DNA of 64,000 nt from HK1 sp965215295 (GTDB taxonomy: Bacteria; Pseudomonadota; Gammaproteobacteria; HK1). Made by a program: the position numbers and the translations under genes. The notes beneath the pieces were generated by a model. The model had not been told where the DNA came from, ran no database searches, and worked only from the letters and a program-made list of their open reading frames with translations. Within the stretch, counting starts at the first letter, position 1. Every line of letters begins with the position of its first letter. The stretch covers positions 558,001-622,000 of the forward strand of contig OZ244045.1 of NCBI GenBank assembly GCA_965215295.1, given 5' to 3'. Below, one piece after another: positions 1 to 8,715 of this stretch.

Positions 1-3000
1 CGTCCGCGGGTGTCGGTGGCGCGGGTGGCGAGCTCGGTGGCGGAAGGCGCGGACGCGCAGTTCACGGTAACGCGCACGGTGGTGACGACGGGTGCGCTGA
101 CGGTGAGCTACAGCGTGTCGGAGAGCGGCGCCGTGGTGGCGTCGGGCGAGGAGGACGCGAAGACCGTCGATTTCGCGGACGGCGACACCGAGAAGACGGT
201 GACGGTGCCGACGGTGGAGGACAGTGTCCACGAGGCGGACAGCGTGGTGACCCTGACCCTGACGGCGGATGCGGCCTGGGACCTGGGGACCGCCACGGCG
301 GACGTGACGGTCGAGGACGACGACAACGCGGCGCCGACGGGCGCGCCGACGATCGACGATACGACGCCCGTGGTCGGCGAGACGCTGACGGCGAGGGCCG
401 CGGGCATCGTCGACGATCCGGACGGGCTGACGGGCGCGACCTTCACCTGGCAGTGGTTCCGGAAGCCGTCGGGCGGGACGGCGACGCCGATCGCCGGGGC
501 GACCTCGGCGACCTACACGGTGGTCGCCGCGGACGTCGGCGCGACGCTGAGGGCGCAGGTGAGCTTCACCGACGACGACGGGACCGATGAGACCGTCGAG
601 AGCGCGGAGACGGCGACGGTCGCGTTGCCGATGCTGTCGATCGGGGACGCGAGCGTGGACGAGGGCGATTCGGGCAGCACGACGATGACGTTCACGGTGA
701 GGCTGAGCTCGACGACATCGGGGCAGGTGACCGTGGACTGGGCGACATCCGACGGAACCGCGACCGCCGGGACGGACTACACCGCGGGGAACGGGAGTCT
801 GACGTTCAGCGCCGGGGATTCCAGCAAGACGGTGTCGGTGACGGTGGCGGGCGACGACGTGGACGAGCCGAACGAGACGTTCACGGTGACGCTGTCGAGC
901 GCGTCGGGCGCGGACATTTCGGATGGCACGGCGACCGGGACCATCACGGACGACGACGATACGCCGACGGTGACGCTGGTGCTGACCCCGGACTCGATCA
1001 CGGAGGTCAATCAGCAGAGCACGGTGACGGCGACCCTGGACCATGCGTCGAGCGAGGAGACGACGGTGACGGTCTCGGTGGCGCCGGTGGCGCCGGCGGT
1101 GGCGGGTGACTACACGCTGAGCACGAACCGGGAGCTGACAATCCCGGCGGGTGCGACGAGGAGCCAAGGAACGGTGACGGTCACGAGCGTGGACAACGCA
1201 GTGGACGCACCACACAAGACGGTGACGGTATCGGGCACGGCGACGAACAGCCGGGGGGTGACGGCCCCGACCCCCGTGACGCTGACGATCACGGACGACG
1301 AAGCGGCGGTGGTGACGGTTGCAGCGGAGACGGAGACGGTCCCGGAAGGCGAGGATGCGGTCTTCATCCTGACGCGGACAGGGGTGCAGTCGGACGAGCT
1401 GGCGGTGACTTTCACGGTGACGGGCGGCGACACGGTGCTGACCAACAAGCCACCACCGACCGGTGTGACCTTCCAGGCCAATGAGAACACGGCGCGCGTG
1501 ACGCTGGCGACCGGGGATGACGACGCCGACGAGCCGGATGCCATGCTCACGCTCACGCTGGACGACGGCGGGGCATATGACCTGGGTACGCCGTCACGGG
1601 CCGTGGTCACGGTGCAGGACGACGAGGACCCGCCCACGGTGTCGATATCAAGAGCCGGCGAGGGACCGATAACGGAGCGCACCCCTTTCCTCCTCAGCTT
1701 CGAGGTGAAACTGAGCCGCCCGAGTGACGTGCCGGTCGTGGTGAAGTACACCCTGACCAGAACGGCGGTGGCGGTGGATGGCGACGATGCCGAAGGCAGC
1801 GCCACCGACATGACCACCAGCTTTGCGCTTGGAGCGGTAGAGGGTGACGTGACCTTCGAGCCGGGAGAGACGAGAAAGGAGGTTTCTCTGGAGACGGATG
1901 ATGATCGCTACTCGCCGAACGGCGACACGATCGAGATCACGCTGCAGGCCGGCGCGGGCTATGAACTGGACACGTCATCCCCGCGGACGGTGATGGTGAC
2001 GGTGGACGAAGCGCCCATGGCGTCCATTGACGATGCGGAGTCGGTGACGGAGGGCGCCCCGCTCGTGTTTGCGGTGAAACTGAACCGTCCGAGCGCCGTG
2101 GAGATCACGGTGGCCTACACCCTTCTGGACAACAGCTCGGCGACGGAGAACGACGACTACATGGACATCGGCACCGGCATCGTGACCTTCGCGCCGGACG
2201 ATACGAAGCAGGAGATTTCGCTGGAGACGATGAATGACGGCACCGTTGAGCGGGATGAGACGGTCATGGTCGAGCTGTCGGTGCCGGACGGTTCCCCGGC
2301 GACGCTGGACATGTCGTCACGGGTCGCCACGGGCACGATTGAGGACGATGCCAGTCTTCCGGTCGTGACGGTCGCGGCGGTGTCCGGTCAGATCAGGGAA
2401 GGGGAGGAAGCGAAGTTCGAGCTGACGCGGACGGGAGGCGTGTCGGAAGCGTTGACGGTGATGCTGGAAGTTTCGGAGCGGGGCGGAGACATGGTCCCGG
2501 CTGCGCTGGAAAGAGAACAGGATGTGACGTTCGAGGCGGGCGCGTCGAAGTTGCGGTTCGGTGTGAAGACCGCCAACGATGGCTCTACCGAACCGAACAG
2601 CGAGGTGACGGTTGCGGTTTTGCCGGGTGGTGACTCCTACCATGTGCATCCGGTGGACAATCCTCTTTCCTCCGCGACGGTCGAGGTTGTGGATGCGGGG
2701 GAGGTCAGCGTACTCGCGCAGGGTCGCCGTGTGGGTGCGGCGTCGCTTCTGCGCCGTCATGTGCAGCGGTTCTCGCAGCTCACCTCGGATGTGGCGCTGG
2801 GCCGTCTTGACGGGGGCCACAGGACTTCGACGGTCGATGTGGATGTCGGTGATGGCGGAGTGACCGCGAATGGTGATGTCACGGTGGCTCTGCTGTCGGG
2901 GTGGGATGGCTGGGCCAGCGTCCGGTATTCGAAGCTGGACGGGTCGGCGGATGGAAGCGTGTGGGACGTCTACGCGGGAGCGGACCGTCTCGGCGCGGAC

Positions 3001-3633
3001 GGGCGCACGGCCTATGGGGTCCTGCTCGGCTACGAGCCCGGCCGGGTGACGGCGGAAGGAGTGCGGCTGGAGGCGGAGCATGTGCAGCTCGGACTGTATG
3101 GGGCACACCGGCTGAACGAGACCCTGACGGTTGATGGCGCCGTTGGCTGGGGCCGCGGCAAGGGCGACCTGTCGCTGGTCGAGGGGGCTCCGGTGACGGC
3201 CTCGTACCGCTCGGAGCGGATTGCGGTGCGCGGGGACCTGACGGGGGACTTCGGTTGGGGCGGTGAGGGGCTGCGGGTGGAGCCGCAGATTGGCCTGCTC
3301 TATGCGGAGGAGGGTCTGGACGCGTTCACGGACAGCGTGGGTAGCGAGGCGCCGGAGGAACGTCTGTGGCTGGGGCGGCTCGGGCTCGGTCCGAAGGTGA
3401 CCTGGAGTCTGGGGAACGGCACCATGCACGGGAAGCTGCGCGTGAACCTGGATGCCCACAACCTGGAATCGGACGGAGGCCGGACGGAGGATGTCTCGGC
3501 TTCGCTGGAGCTGGGGCACCGCTGGCGGATCGACAAGGGGAGTTCGCTCGACCTGTCCGCCGGCTTCGATGGCCTGGGGTCGGACTGGTTCTCCTCGGGC
3601 ACCGTCGGGTTGAGGTACGAAGCGAGGTTCTGA
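1..3633 (+). CDS. Calx-beta repeat surface protein with C-terminal outer-membrane barrel (5' end missing)
   Basis: The reading frame is open from base 1, so the true start lies outside the window; the GTG at base 10 is only the first internal start codon. Counted from that GTG (1207 residues), a partial Calx-beta repeat (1-105) is followed by an Ig-like segment (108-205) containing a WQW motif, and then six Calx-beta-type repeats beginning near residues 208, 318, 432, 540, 667 and 782, with acidic DDD/DDE turns typical of calcium-binding repeats. Residues about 900-1207 alternate polar and aromatic/hydrophobic positions and end in R-F, the terminal aromatic expected of an outer-membrane beta-barrel. 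I infer an autotransporter-like, surface-exposed, possibly calcium-dependent adhesin. Family and overall architecture are clear; ligand and partner are unknown. Confidence 0.85.
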   Translation, partial: RPRVSVARVASSVAEGADAQFTVTRTVVTTGALTVSYSVSESGAVVASGEEDAKTVDFADGDTEKTVTVPTVEDSVHEADSVVTLTLTADAAWDLGTATADVTVEDDDNAAPTGAPTIDDTTPVVGETLTARAAGIVDDPDGLTGATFTWQWFRKPSGGTATPIAGATSATYTVVAADVGATLRAQVSFTDDDGTDETVESAETATVALPMLSIGDASVDEGDSGSTTMTFTVRLSSTTSGQVTVDWATSDGTATAGTDYTAGNGSLTFSAGDSSKTVSVTVAGDDVDEPNETFTVTLSSASGADISDGTATGTITDDDDTPTVTLVLTPDSITEVNQQSTVTATLDHASSEETTVTVSVAPVAPAVAGDYTLSTNRELTIPAGATRSQGTVTVTSVDNAVDAPHKTVTVSGTATNSRGVTAPTPVTLTITDDEAAVVTVAAETETVPEGEDAVFILTRTGVQSDELAVTFTVTGGDTVLTNKPPPTGVTFQANENTARVTLATGDDDADEPDAMLTLTLDDGGAYDLGTPSRAVVTVQDDEDPPTVSISRAGEGPITERTPFLLSFEVKLSRPSDVPVVVKYTLTRTAVAVDGDDAEGSATDMTTSFALGAVEGDVTFEPGETRKEVSLETDDDRYSPNGDTIEITLQAGAGYELDTSSPRTVMVTVDEAPMASIDDAESVTEGAPLVFAVKLNRPSAVEITVAYTLLDNSSATENDDYMDIGTGIVTFAPDDTKQEISLETMNDGTVERDETVMVELSVPDGSPATLDMSSRVATGTIEDDASLPVVTVAAVSGQIREGEEAKFELTRTGGVSEALTVMLEVSERGGDMVPAALEREQDVTFEAGASKLRFGVKTANDGSTEPNSEVTVAVLPGGDSYHVHPVDNPLSSATVEVVDAGEVSVLAQGRRVGAASLLRRHVQRFSQLTSDVALGRLDGGHRTSTVDVDVGDGGVTANGDVTVALLSGWDGWASVRYSKLDGSADGSVWDVYAGADRLGADGRTAYGVLLGYEPGRVTAEGVRLEAEHVQLGLYGAHRLNETLTVDGAVGWGRGKGDLSLVEGAPVTASYRSERIAVRGDLTGDFGWGGEGLRVEPQIGLLYAEEGLDAFTDSVGSEAPEERLWLGRLGLGPKVTWSLGNGTMHGKLRVNLDAHNLESDGGRTEDVSASLELGHRWRIDKGSSLDLSAGFDGLGSDWFSSGTVGLRYEARF

Positions 3634-3654
3634 ACGAGCTCGACCCGGAGGACA

Positions 3655-3673
3655 GGCCCGGCTCCGCCGGGCC
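3655..3673 (+). terminator. GC hairpin after the Calx-beta gene
   Basis: An 8-bp perfect inverted repeat (GGCCCGGC/GCCGGGCC) with a 3-base loop begins 22 bases after the stop codon. No U-tract follows, so it could be a weak or Rho-assisted terminator. Confidence 0.35.
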
Positions 3674-3868
3674 AGGTGCGACGCGCCTCACGCCGCCCCG
3701 CGGCGGTCGAGGCGGTCGAGCGACCGCCCGGCCAGCAGGTGGTAGCTGATGCCGGACTCGCCTGTCGAACCCCCGACGAGTATCTTGTCGCCCGGGAGGC
3801 CACCTGAACGCTCAGTGCCAAAGGCCGTGAGCCGGTTCAGGCTCGTCTCTCATGGGACAAGGCGCACC

Positions 3869-5029
3869 GTGACCCAGAGCATCCGCTTCGAGTACTCGCC
3901 GCTCCCCGAGTCGACCGGACCCCTGCGCGCTCGCGTCCGCGAGTTCATCTCGCGCGAGCTCGACGCCGGGACCTTCGCGGCGGGTCTCGGCCCGGGGCTC
4001 GGCCGCCACTCGCCGGAGTTCAGCCGGCGCTGCGGCGAGGAGGGGTTCATCGGCATGACGTGGCCGCGGCGCTACGGCGGGAGCGAGCGCAGCTTCCTCG
4101 ACCGGTACGTGGTCACCGAGGAGTTGCTGGCGGCGGGCGCCCCGGTGTGGGCGCACTGGGTCGCCGACCGGCAGAGTGGTCCGATGCTCATGCGCTACGG
4201 CCGGGAGGAGGTGCGCGACGCGATACTGCCGCGCATCGCGGCCGGCGAGTGCTATTTCTGCATCGGGATGAGCGAGCCGGATTCGGGCTCCGACCTCTAC
4301 TCCGCCAAGTGCCGGGCCGAGCCGGTGACCGGAGGCTGGAAGGTGAACGGGCGCAAGATCTGGACCAGCAACGCGCACCGGTCGCACTACATGATCGCGC
4401 TGCTCCGCACCGCGCCGCCGACCGCCGACAACCGCCGCCACGGCCTTACCCAGTTCCTCGTCGCAATGGATTCGCCGGGTATCGAGGTGCGCCCGATCCG
4501 GAACCTCACCGGGGATTCGGATTTCAACGAGGTGGTGTTCGACGACGTCTTCGTGCCGCAAGCGCACCTGATCGGCGATGTCGATGCCGCGTGGAAGCAG
4601 GCCGCGAGCGAGCTCGCCTACGAGCGCAGCGGTCCCGAGCGGTTCCTCGAGACCATCTTCGTGCTCCACGAGCTCGCCCGCGCCGCCGGCGACGCCCCGG
4701 ACGACCGGATGGCGGAAGGGCTCGGCCGCCTCGTCGCCGAGCTCTCGACCCTGCGCGCGATGTCGGTCTCGGTGGCGGGGATGCTCGAAGCGGGGAAGGT
4801 CCCCGACGTGGAGGCGGCGGTGGTGAAGGAGCAGGGCACCAACTGGGAGCAGGCGTTGCCGGCCCGCGCCCGCGACTTGGCCCCGCGCGCGTACACCGAC
4901 CCCGGCAACCGGGTCGATTTCGAGGAAGTGCTGCGCTACGCGACCCTCATCGCGCCGAAGCTCACCATCCAGGGCGGGACGCGCGAGATCCTGCGCGGCA
5001 TCATCGCGCGGGGGCTGGGGCTGCGGTGA
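3869..5029 (+). CDS. acyl-CoA dehydrogenase family protein
   Basis: Flavin enzyme expected to introduce the alpha-beta double bond into an acyl-CoA. The 386-residue product has the family order: alpha-helical N-domain, central beta-domain with a GMSEPDSGSD-type FAD/substrate loop followed by a WKVNGRKIWTSNA segment, then a helical C-domain ending in the TIQGGTREILRGIIARGLG signature. The frame is open further upstream to an ATG at 3749, but homology begins only around TQSIRFEYSP, so I prefer the GTG at 3869; no strong Shine-Dalgarno decides it. An NDP-forming acyl-CoA synthetase follows after about 100 bases on the same strand and a crotonase-fold gene lies further on, suggesting a short acyl-CoA catabolic group. 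Chain-length specificity cannot be read from the sequence. Confidence 0.9.
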   Translation: MTQSIRFEYSPLPESTGPLRARVREFISRELDAGTFAAGLGPGLGRHSPEFSRRCGEEGFIGMTWPRRYGGSERSFLDRYVVTEELLAAGAPVWAHWVADRQSGPMLMRYGREEVRDAILPRIAAGECYFCIGMSEPDSGSDLYSAKCRAEPVTGGWKVNGRKIWTSNAHRSHYMIALLRTAPPTADNRRHGLTQFLVAMDSPGIEVRPIRNLTGDSDFNEVVFDDVFVPQAHLIGDVDAAWKQAASELAYERSGPERFLETIFVLHELARAAGDAPDDRMAEGLGRLVAELSTLRAMSVSVAGMLEAGKVPDVEAAVVKEQGTNWEQALPARARDLAPRAYTDPGNRVDFEEVLRYATLIAPKLTIQGGTREILRGIIARGLGLR

Positions 5030-5127
5030 GAACAGAGGGAGTAGTGATTCAGGGATCGGCACGATTCGCCGGATCGCGCTGATCGTGTGCTGGAGCGGAC
5101 CGAAAAGGCATTCAGCAACCTTTGACC

Positions 5128-7410
5128 ATGCCCAACCTCGATGCCCTGTTCCGGCCGCGCTCGATCGCGCTCGTCGGCGCGTCCCCGGACCGGACGATCA
5201 TCCGCGGGCGGATCGTCGAGGCGGTGACCCGGCACGGGTTCGACGGTCCGCTCCACGCGGTGAGCCGGAGCCACGACGAGATCGCCGGCATCCCCTGCCA
5301 TCCCTCGGTGGAGGCCCTCCCGGCGCCGGTGGACCTCGCGATCGTCGCCATCCCGGCCGAGCACGTCGCCGCGACCCTGCGGGCCTGCGGGCGGCTCGGA
5401 GTGAAGGCGGCCATCGTGATCAGCTCCGGGTTCGGCGAGGAGCGCGGCGAAGCGGGTGCGGCGCGCCAGCGGGTGATTGCCGCCATCGCCCGCGAGTTCG
5501 ACATGGCGGTCCTCGGCCCCAACGCGGAGGGATTCCTGAACGGCCGGATGCCGCTCGCCGCGACGTTCAGTCCGACCGTGGTGCATGTCGAGAACGGGCT
5601 CCGGCCCGAGGGGAGCCGCGGGCGCGGCATCGCGGTGGTCTCGCAGAGCGGGGGCGTCGGCTTCTCCTTCTTCCACCGCGGCCGGCCCAGGGCGCTGGAC
5701 TTCAGCTTCGTCGTGACCACCGGGAACGAGGCCGGGCTCGACGCGATGGACGTCGCGGCCTGGCTCGTCGAGGACGACGATACCTCGGTGGTGCTCGCCT
5801 TCCTCGAAGGCATCCGCGTCCCGGAGAAGCTCCTTCGGGTCGCCACGCGGGCCGCCGGGCTGCGCAAGCCGCTCGTCTTCGCCAAGGTCGGGCGCTCCGA
5901 GGCGGCGGCTGCCGCCGCGGCATCGCATACCGCGTCGCTGGCCGGGAAGGCGCGCTCGTTCGACGCGGTGTTTCGCCGCTACGGCATCCTCCCCGGAGAA
6001 GACCAGGACCACATGGTGGACGTGGCTGCCGCGTTCTCCTTCTTCGCCGATCGGCTGCCGAAGGGGAAGCGGGTCGGCATCCTGACTCCATCCGGGGGGG
6101 CGGGCGCGTGGCTCGCCGATGTCTGTGAGCAGCACGGGCTCCCGGTGCCGCCGCTGGACGCCGGGACCCGCGCCGCCATCGACCGGATGCTTCCGGCGTA
6201 CGGGGCGTCCCGCAATCCGGTGGACGTGACCGCACAAGTCATCTTCACCGTCGGCTACGCGCCTCCGCTCGAGCGGCTGGCGGGCGCTCCCGGCATCGAC
6301 GCGGTGCTGGTCGCGGGCTCCCTCTCGCATGCCCGCTACATCGAGCGCGACTTCGACAACCTTGCCCGCATCGGCCGGAGCGTGGACAAGCCGGTGATCT
6401 TCTGCGGCTACACGCGCGCCGACCCGTACGCGGTGGAGCTGCTCGCCCGCGCCGGGTTCCCATGCACCACGAGCATGGCGAACGCGGCGAAGGCGATCCT
6501 GGCGATGAACGAGTACCGTGCGTTCCTCGAACGGCTCGACGGCGCGCCGCCCCGCGGGACCGGCGTCGACGAATCGCTCGTGCAAGCGTTGTCGGGCGCT
6601 CCCGGCCGCGCCGGGAGCGGGGCCGGGAGCGAGGCCGGCGCCGGGACCTGTACCGCCACCGGCGCCGACATCGGGACCGAGCCCGGCGTCGAGACCGTCT
6701 TCGGTGTCGAGTCCGGTACGGTGACCGGCGCCGGCGGGGTGATGTGCGAGCACGATGCGAAGACGCTTCTCGCCGCGTACGGAATCGGTCGCATTCCCGC
6801 CGGCGGCCTCGCGCTCGATGCCGCCGAGGCGGTGCGTATCGCGGGCGAGGTCGGTGGGCCGGTGGCGATGAAGGTCCAGTCGAACGACCTGCCTCACAAG
6901 AGCGAGTGGGACGGCGTCGCGCTCGGGGTCGAAGGGGAGGCCGCGGTTCGCCGGACGTTCGAGCGCATCGTGGAGAATGCGCGTGCGTTCGCGCCGACGG
7001 CGCTCATCAAGGGGGTCAGGGTCGAGCGCATGGCCGGAGCGGGTGTCGAGATGATCGTCGGCGTGAGCCGCGACCCCGGTTTCGGCCCGATGCTCGCGGT
7101 CGGGCTCGGCGGGGTGCTCGTCGAGGTGCTGGACGACTTCGTGCTCTCGCCGGCGCCGGTCGACGCAACCGAGGCCCACGAGATGCTGCGCAACCTGCGG
7201 GGCCGGCGGATCCTCGACGGCGTGCGCGGCGCGCCGCCGGCCGACGTCGATGCGCTCGTTGTGCTGCTCGTCGCGGTGTCGGAGCTCGCGGCGGCGGCGG
7301 GCGACGCGCTGGAGGCGCTCGACCTGAACCCGGTGATCGTGCATCCGCGCGGGAAGGGCGTGAGCGTGGTCGATGCCGGCATCGTCACCGCCGCACCGCG
7401 CCGGACCTGA
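5128..7410 (+). CDS. NDP-forming acetyl/acyl-CoA synthetase (fused alpha and beta domains)
   Basis: Likely interconverts an acid plus CoA and ATP with acyl-CoA plus ADP and phosphate. About 760 residues: N-terminal CoA-binding Rossmann domain (IALVGASPDR near residue 14), two succinyl-CoA-ligase-like domains (about 150-460), and a C-terminal ATP-grasp domain (about 535-755, with KVQSNDLPHKS and GVEMIVGVSRDPGFGPM). The phosphohistidine region is represented by AAAASHTASLAGKARSFDAV. An odd, almost purely Gly/Ser/Ala/Thr/Val/Glu linker (about 493-538) joins the two halves and is coded by degenerate 6-base repeats. I chose the ATG at 5128 over the TTG at 5122 because the conserved N-terminus begins there. 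Substrate is unknown; the flanking dehydrogenase suggests an organic acid entering beta-oxidation. Confidence 0.88.
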   Translation: MPNLDALFRPRSIALVGASPDRTIIRGRIVEAVTRHGFDGPLHAVSRSHDEIAGIPCHPSVEALPAPVDLAIVAIPAEHVAATLRACGRLGVKAAIVISSGFGEERGEAGAARQRVIAAIAREFDMAVLGPNAEGFLNGRMPLAATFSPTVVHVENGLRPEGSRGRGIAVVSQSGGVGFSFFHRGRPRALDFSFVVTTGNEAGLDAMDVAAWLVEDDDTSVVLAFLEGIRVPEKLLRVATRAAGLRKPLVFAKVGRSEAAAAAAASHTASLAGKARSFDAVFRRYGILPGEDQDHMVDVAAAFSFFADRLPKGKRVGILTPSGGAGAWLADVCEQHGLPVPPLDAGTRAAIDRMLPAYGASRNPVDVTAQVIFTVGYAPPLERLAGAPGIDAVLVAGSLSHARYIERDFDNLARIGRSVDKPVIFCGYTRADPYAVELLARAGFPCTTSMANAAKAILAMNEYRAFLERLDGAPPRGTGVDESLVQALSGAPGRAGSGAGSEAGAGTCTATGADIGTEPGVETVFGVESGTVTGAGGVMCEHDAKTLLAAYGIGRIPAGGLALDAAEAVRIAGEVGGPVAMKVQSNDLPHKSEWDGVALGVEGEAAVRRTFERIVENARAFAPTALIKGVRVERMAGAGVEMIVGVSRDPGFGPMLAVGLGGVLVEVLDDFVLSPAPVDATEAHEMLRNLRGRRILDGVRGAPPADVDALVVLLVAVSELAAAAGDALEALDLNPVIVHPRGKGVSVVDAGIVTAAPRRT
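6600..6742 (+). repeat. degenerate 6-base repeat coding the synthetase linker
   Basis: A run of GGXGCX-like hexamers codes a Gly-X dipeptide-rich linker between the succinyl-ligase-like half and the ATP-grasp half of the acyl-CoA synthetase. It stays in frame and matches the general repeat richness of this region. Confidence 0.55.
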
Positions 7411-7436
7411 AAAGGCATGGGTATCCGGCGGATACC

Positions 7437-7679
7437 TCAGTCGTCGATGCCGAGCAATTCGTCTTCCGTCATCTCGAAGTCGTCCATGAACTCGATCCTG
7501 ACCTTGCCATCGAGGAACCCGACCTCACGGCCGGGCGACACCACGGGTTCGCAGGGTACGATCATGGCGACGGGCTCCTTTGCCTTCCCGTACAGGACAC
7601 CGATCCGTTCTCCCCGGCGGACCGCGGCCAGCACCTTGGAGAATTGCGCCTTCAGCTTGGCAACCGGCATGGTGATCAT
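7437..7679 (-). CDS. Phd/YefM-family antitoxin, no toxin partner nearby
   Basis: Eighty-residue protein with the Phd/YefM DNA-binding fold signature: MPVAKLKAQFSKVLAAVRRG followed by a G-K-x-x-EPVAMIVP strand. The acidic C-terminus (FMDDFEMTEDELLGIDD) is the usual toxin-neutralising tail. The ATG at 7679 fits the family start better than the upstream TTG/GTG-like codons at 7706; a second ATG at 7670 is possible. In type II systems such proteins bind the toxin and repress the operon. Here the gene faces into the end of the acyl-CoA synthetase gene with only 26 bases between, and on the other side is a divergent crotonase gene, so there is no room for a toxin. Either an orphan antitoxin or a stand-alone regulator. 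Confidence 0.75.
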   Translation of the reverse strand: MITMPVAKLKAQFSKVLAAVRRGERIGVLYGKAKEPVAMIVPCEPVVSPGREVGFLDGKVRIEFMDDFEMTEDELLGIDD

Positions 7680-7729
7680 GTACGAACCCTGCGAACAGAG
7701 CGACACGTTGTCAAGGACAACATGACACC

Positions 7730-8518
7730 ATGAACGGCACGAATCCCGGTCCGGATCTCACCGTCGAGCTCGACCGCCATGTCGCGACGGTCGAGATCCA
7801 TCGCCCCCCGAACAACTTCTTCGACTACGACCTGATCCACGCGATCGCGAACGCCTGCGAGCGGCTCGACGCCGACCCTCGGTGCCGCGCCATCGTGCTG
7901 TGCTCCGAAGGCCGGCACTTCTGCGCCGGCGCCGACTTCAGCGCCCGCGAGAAGTGGAGCCGGGAGCGGCTCGACGGCCAGGCGGGGCGGCTCTACGTCG
8001 AGGCGGTACGGGTGTTCTCCTGCACCAAGCCGGTGGTCGCGGCGGTGCAGGGAGCGGCGGTCGGCGGCGGGCTGGGGCTCGCGCTCTCGGCCGACTTCCG
8101 CATCGCGTGCGAGGAGTCGCGGCTCGTCGCGAACTTCGCGCGGCTGGGAATCCACCAGGGATTCGGGCTCAGCGTGACCCTTCCCCGGCTCATCGGCCCC
8201 AACCGGGCGGCGCTGATGCTTTATACCGGGCGCCGCGTCAAGGGCGCCGAGGCGGTCGCGATGGGGCTTGCCGACGAGCTCGTGGACCGCGCCGAGGTAC
8301 GAGCGCGTGCCCACGACCTCGCGACCGAGATCGCGCAGTCCGCGCCCCTCGCGGTGCAGTCGATCCGCGCCACCCTGCGCCGGGGACTGGCCGAAGCGGT
8401 GCGCGAGGCCACCGACCACGAGCTGGCCGAGCAGAGCCGGCTCCGCCGGACCGATGACCATCGAGAAGGAGTGGCGGCCACCGCGGCGCGGCGCCTCGCG
8501 GATTTCAAGGGGCGCTGA
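7730..8518 (+). CDS. enoyl-CoA hydratase/isomerase (crotonase) family protein
   Basis: 262-residue crotonase-fold protein. The oxyanion-hole segments are present: HFCAGADFS near residue 63 and AAVQGAAVGGGLGLALSADF around 103-122. In canonical hydratases the two catalytic glutamates sit in GGGCELA and in the FxxPE segment that follows; here these read GGGLGLA and VANFARLGIH, so both glutamates appear to be missing. The fold and CoA binding are therefore well supported, but classic hydration of enoyl-CoA is doubtful; isomerase, hydrolase or decarboxylase chemistry is possible. Divergent from the Phd-like antitoxin gene with 50 bases between. It probably acts with the upstream acyl-CoA dehydrogenase and synthetase, though the antitoxin gene on the other strand means they are not one transcript. 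Confidence 0.85.
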   Translation: MNGTNPGPDLTVELDRHVATVEIHRPPNNFFDYDLIHAIANACERLDADPRCRAIVLCSEGRHFCAGADFSAREKWSRERLDGQAGRLYVEAVRVFSCTKPVVAAVQGAAVGGGLGLALSADFRIACEESRLVANFARLGIHQGFGLSVTLPRLIGPNRAALMLYTGRRVKGAEAVAMGLADELVDRAEVRARAHDLATEIAQSAPLAVQSIRATLRRGLAEAVREATDHELAEQSRLRRTDDHREGVAATAARRLADFKGR

Positions 8519-8668
8519 ACGGGACGCCGGAGGCATCGCCCGCATCGCAGCCTTTCTCCTCGAGTACACGACGCCCCGGCCGGTCGCCGACGAGATCGCC
8601 GCCCTCGATTCGGATGTGGGCGCCCTCGGGGAACATCCTCATCGGGCTGCGAGACGAGACGAAGTCCT

Positions 8669-8685
8669 GCCCGGCCCTGCCGGGC
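8669..8685. terminator. small GC hairpin between convergent genes
   Basis: GCCCGGC-CCT-GCCGGGC forms a 7-bp stem between the ends of the convergent crotonase and M48 genes. No T-run, so only a weak candidate. Confidence 0.25.
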
Positions 8686-8715
8686 GATTCCCGGTGCCGG
8701 AGACCGGTGCACGTG

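Noticed and set aside
4936..7344. 802-codon open frame on the minus strand
   Set aside because: It is antisense to the well-supported acyl-CoA synthetase gene; Arg/His/Asp-rich composition is typical of the shadow frame in high-GC genes.
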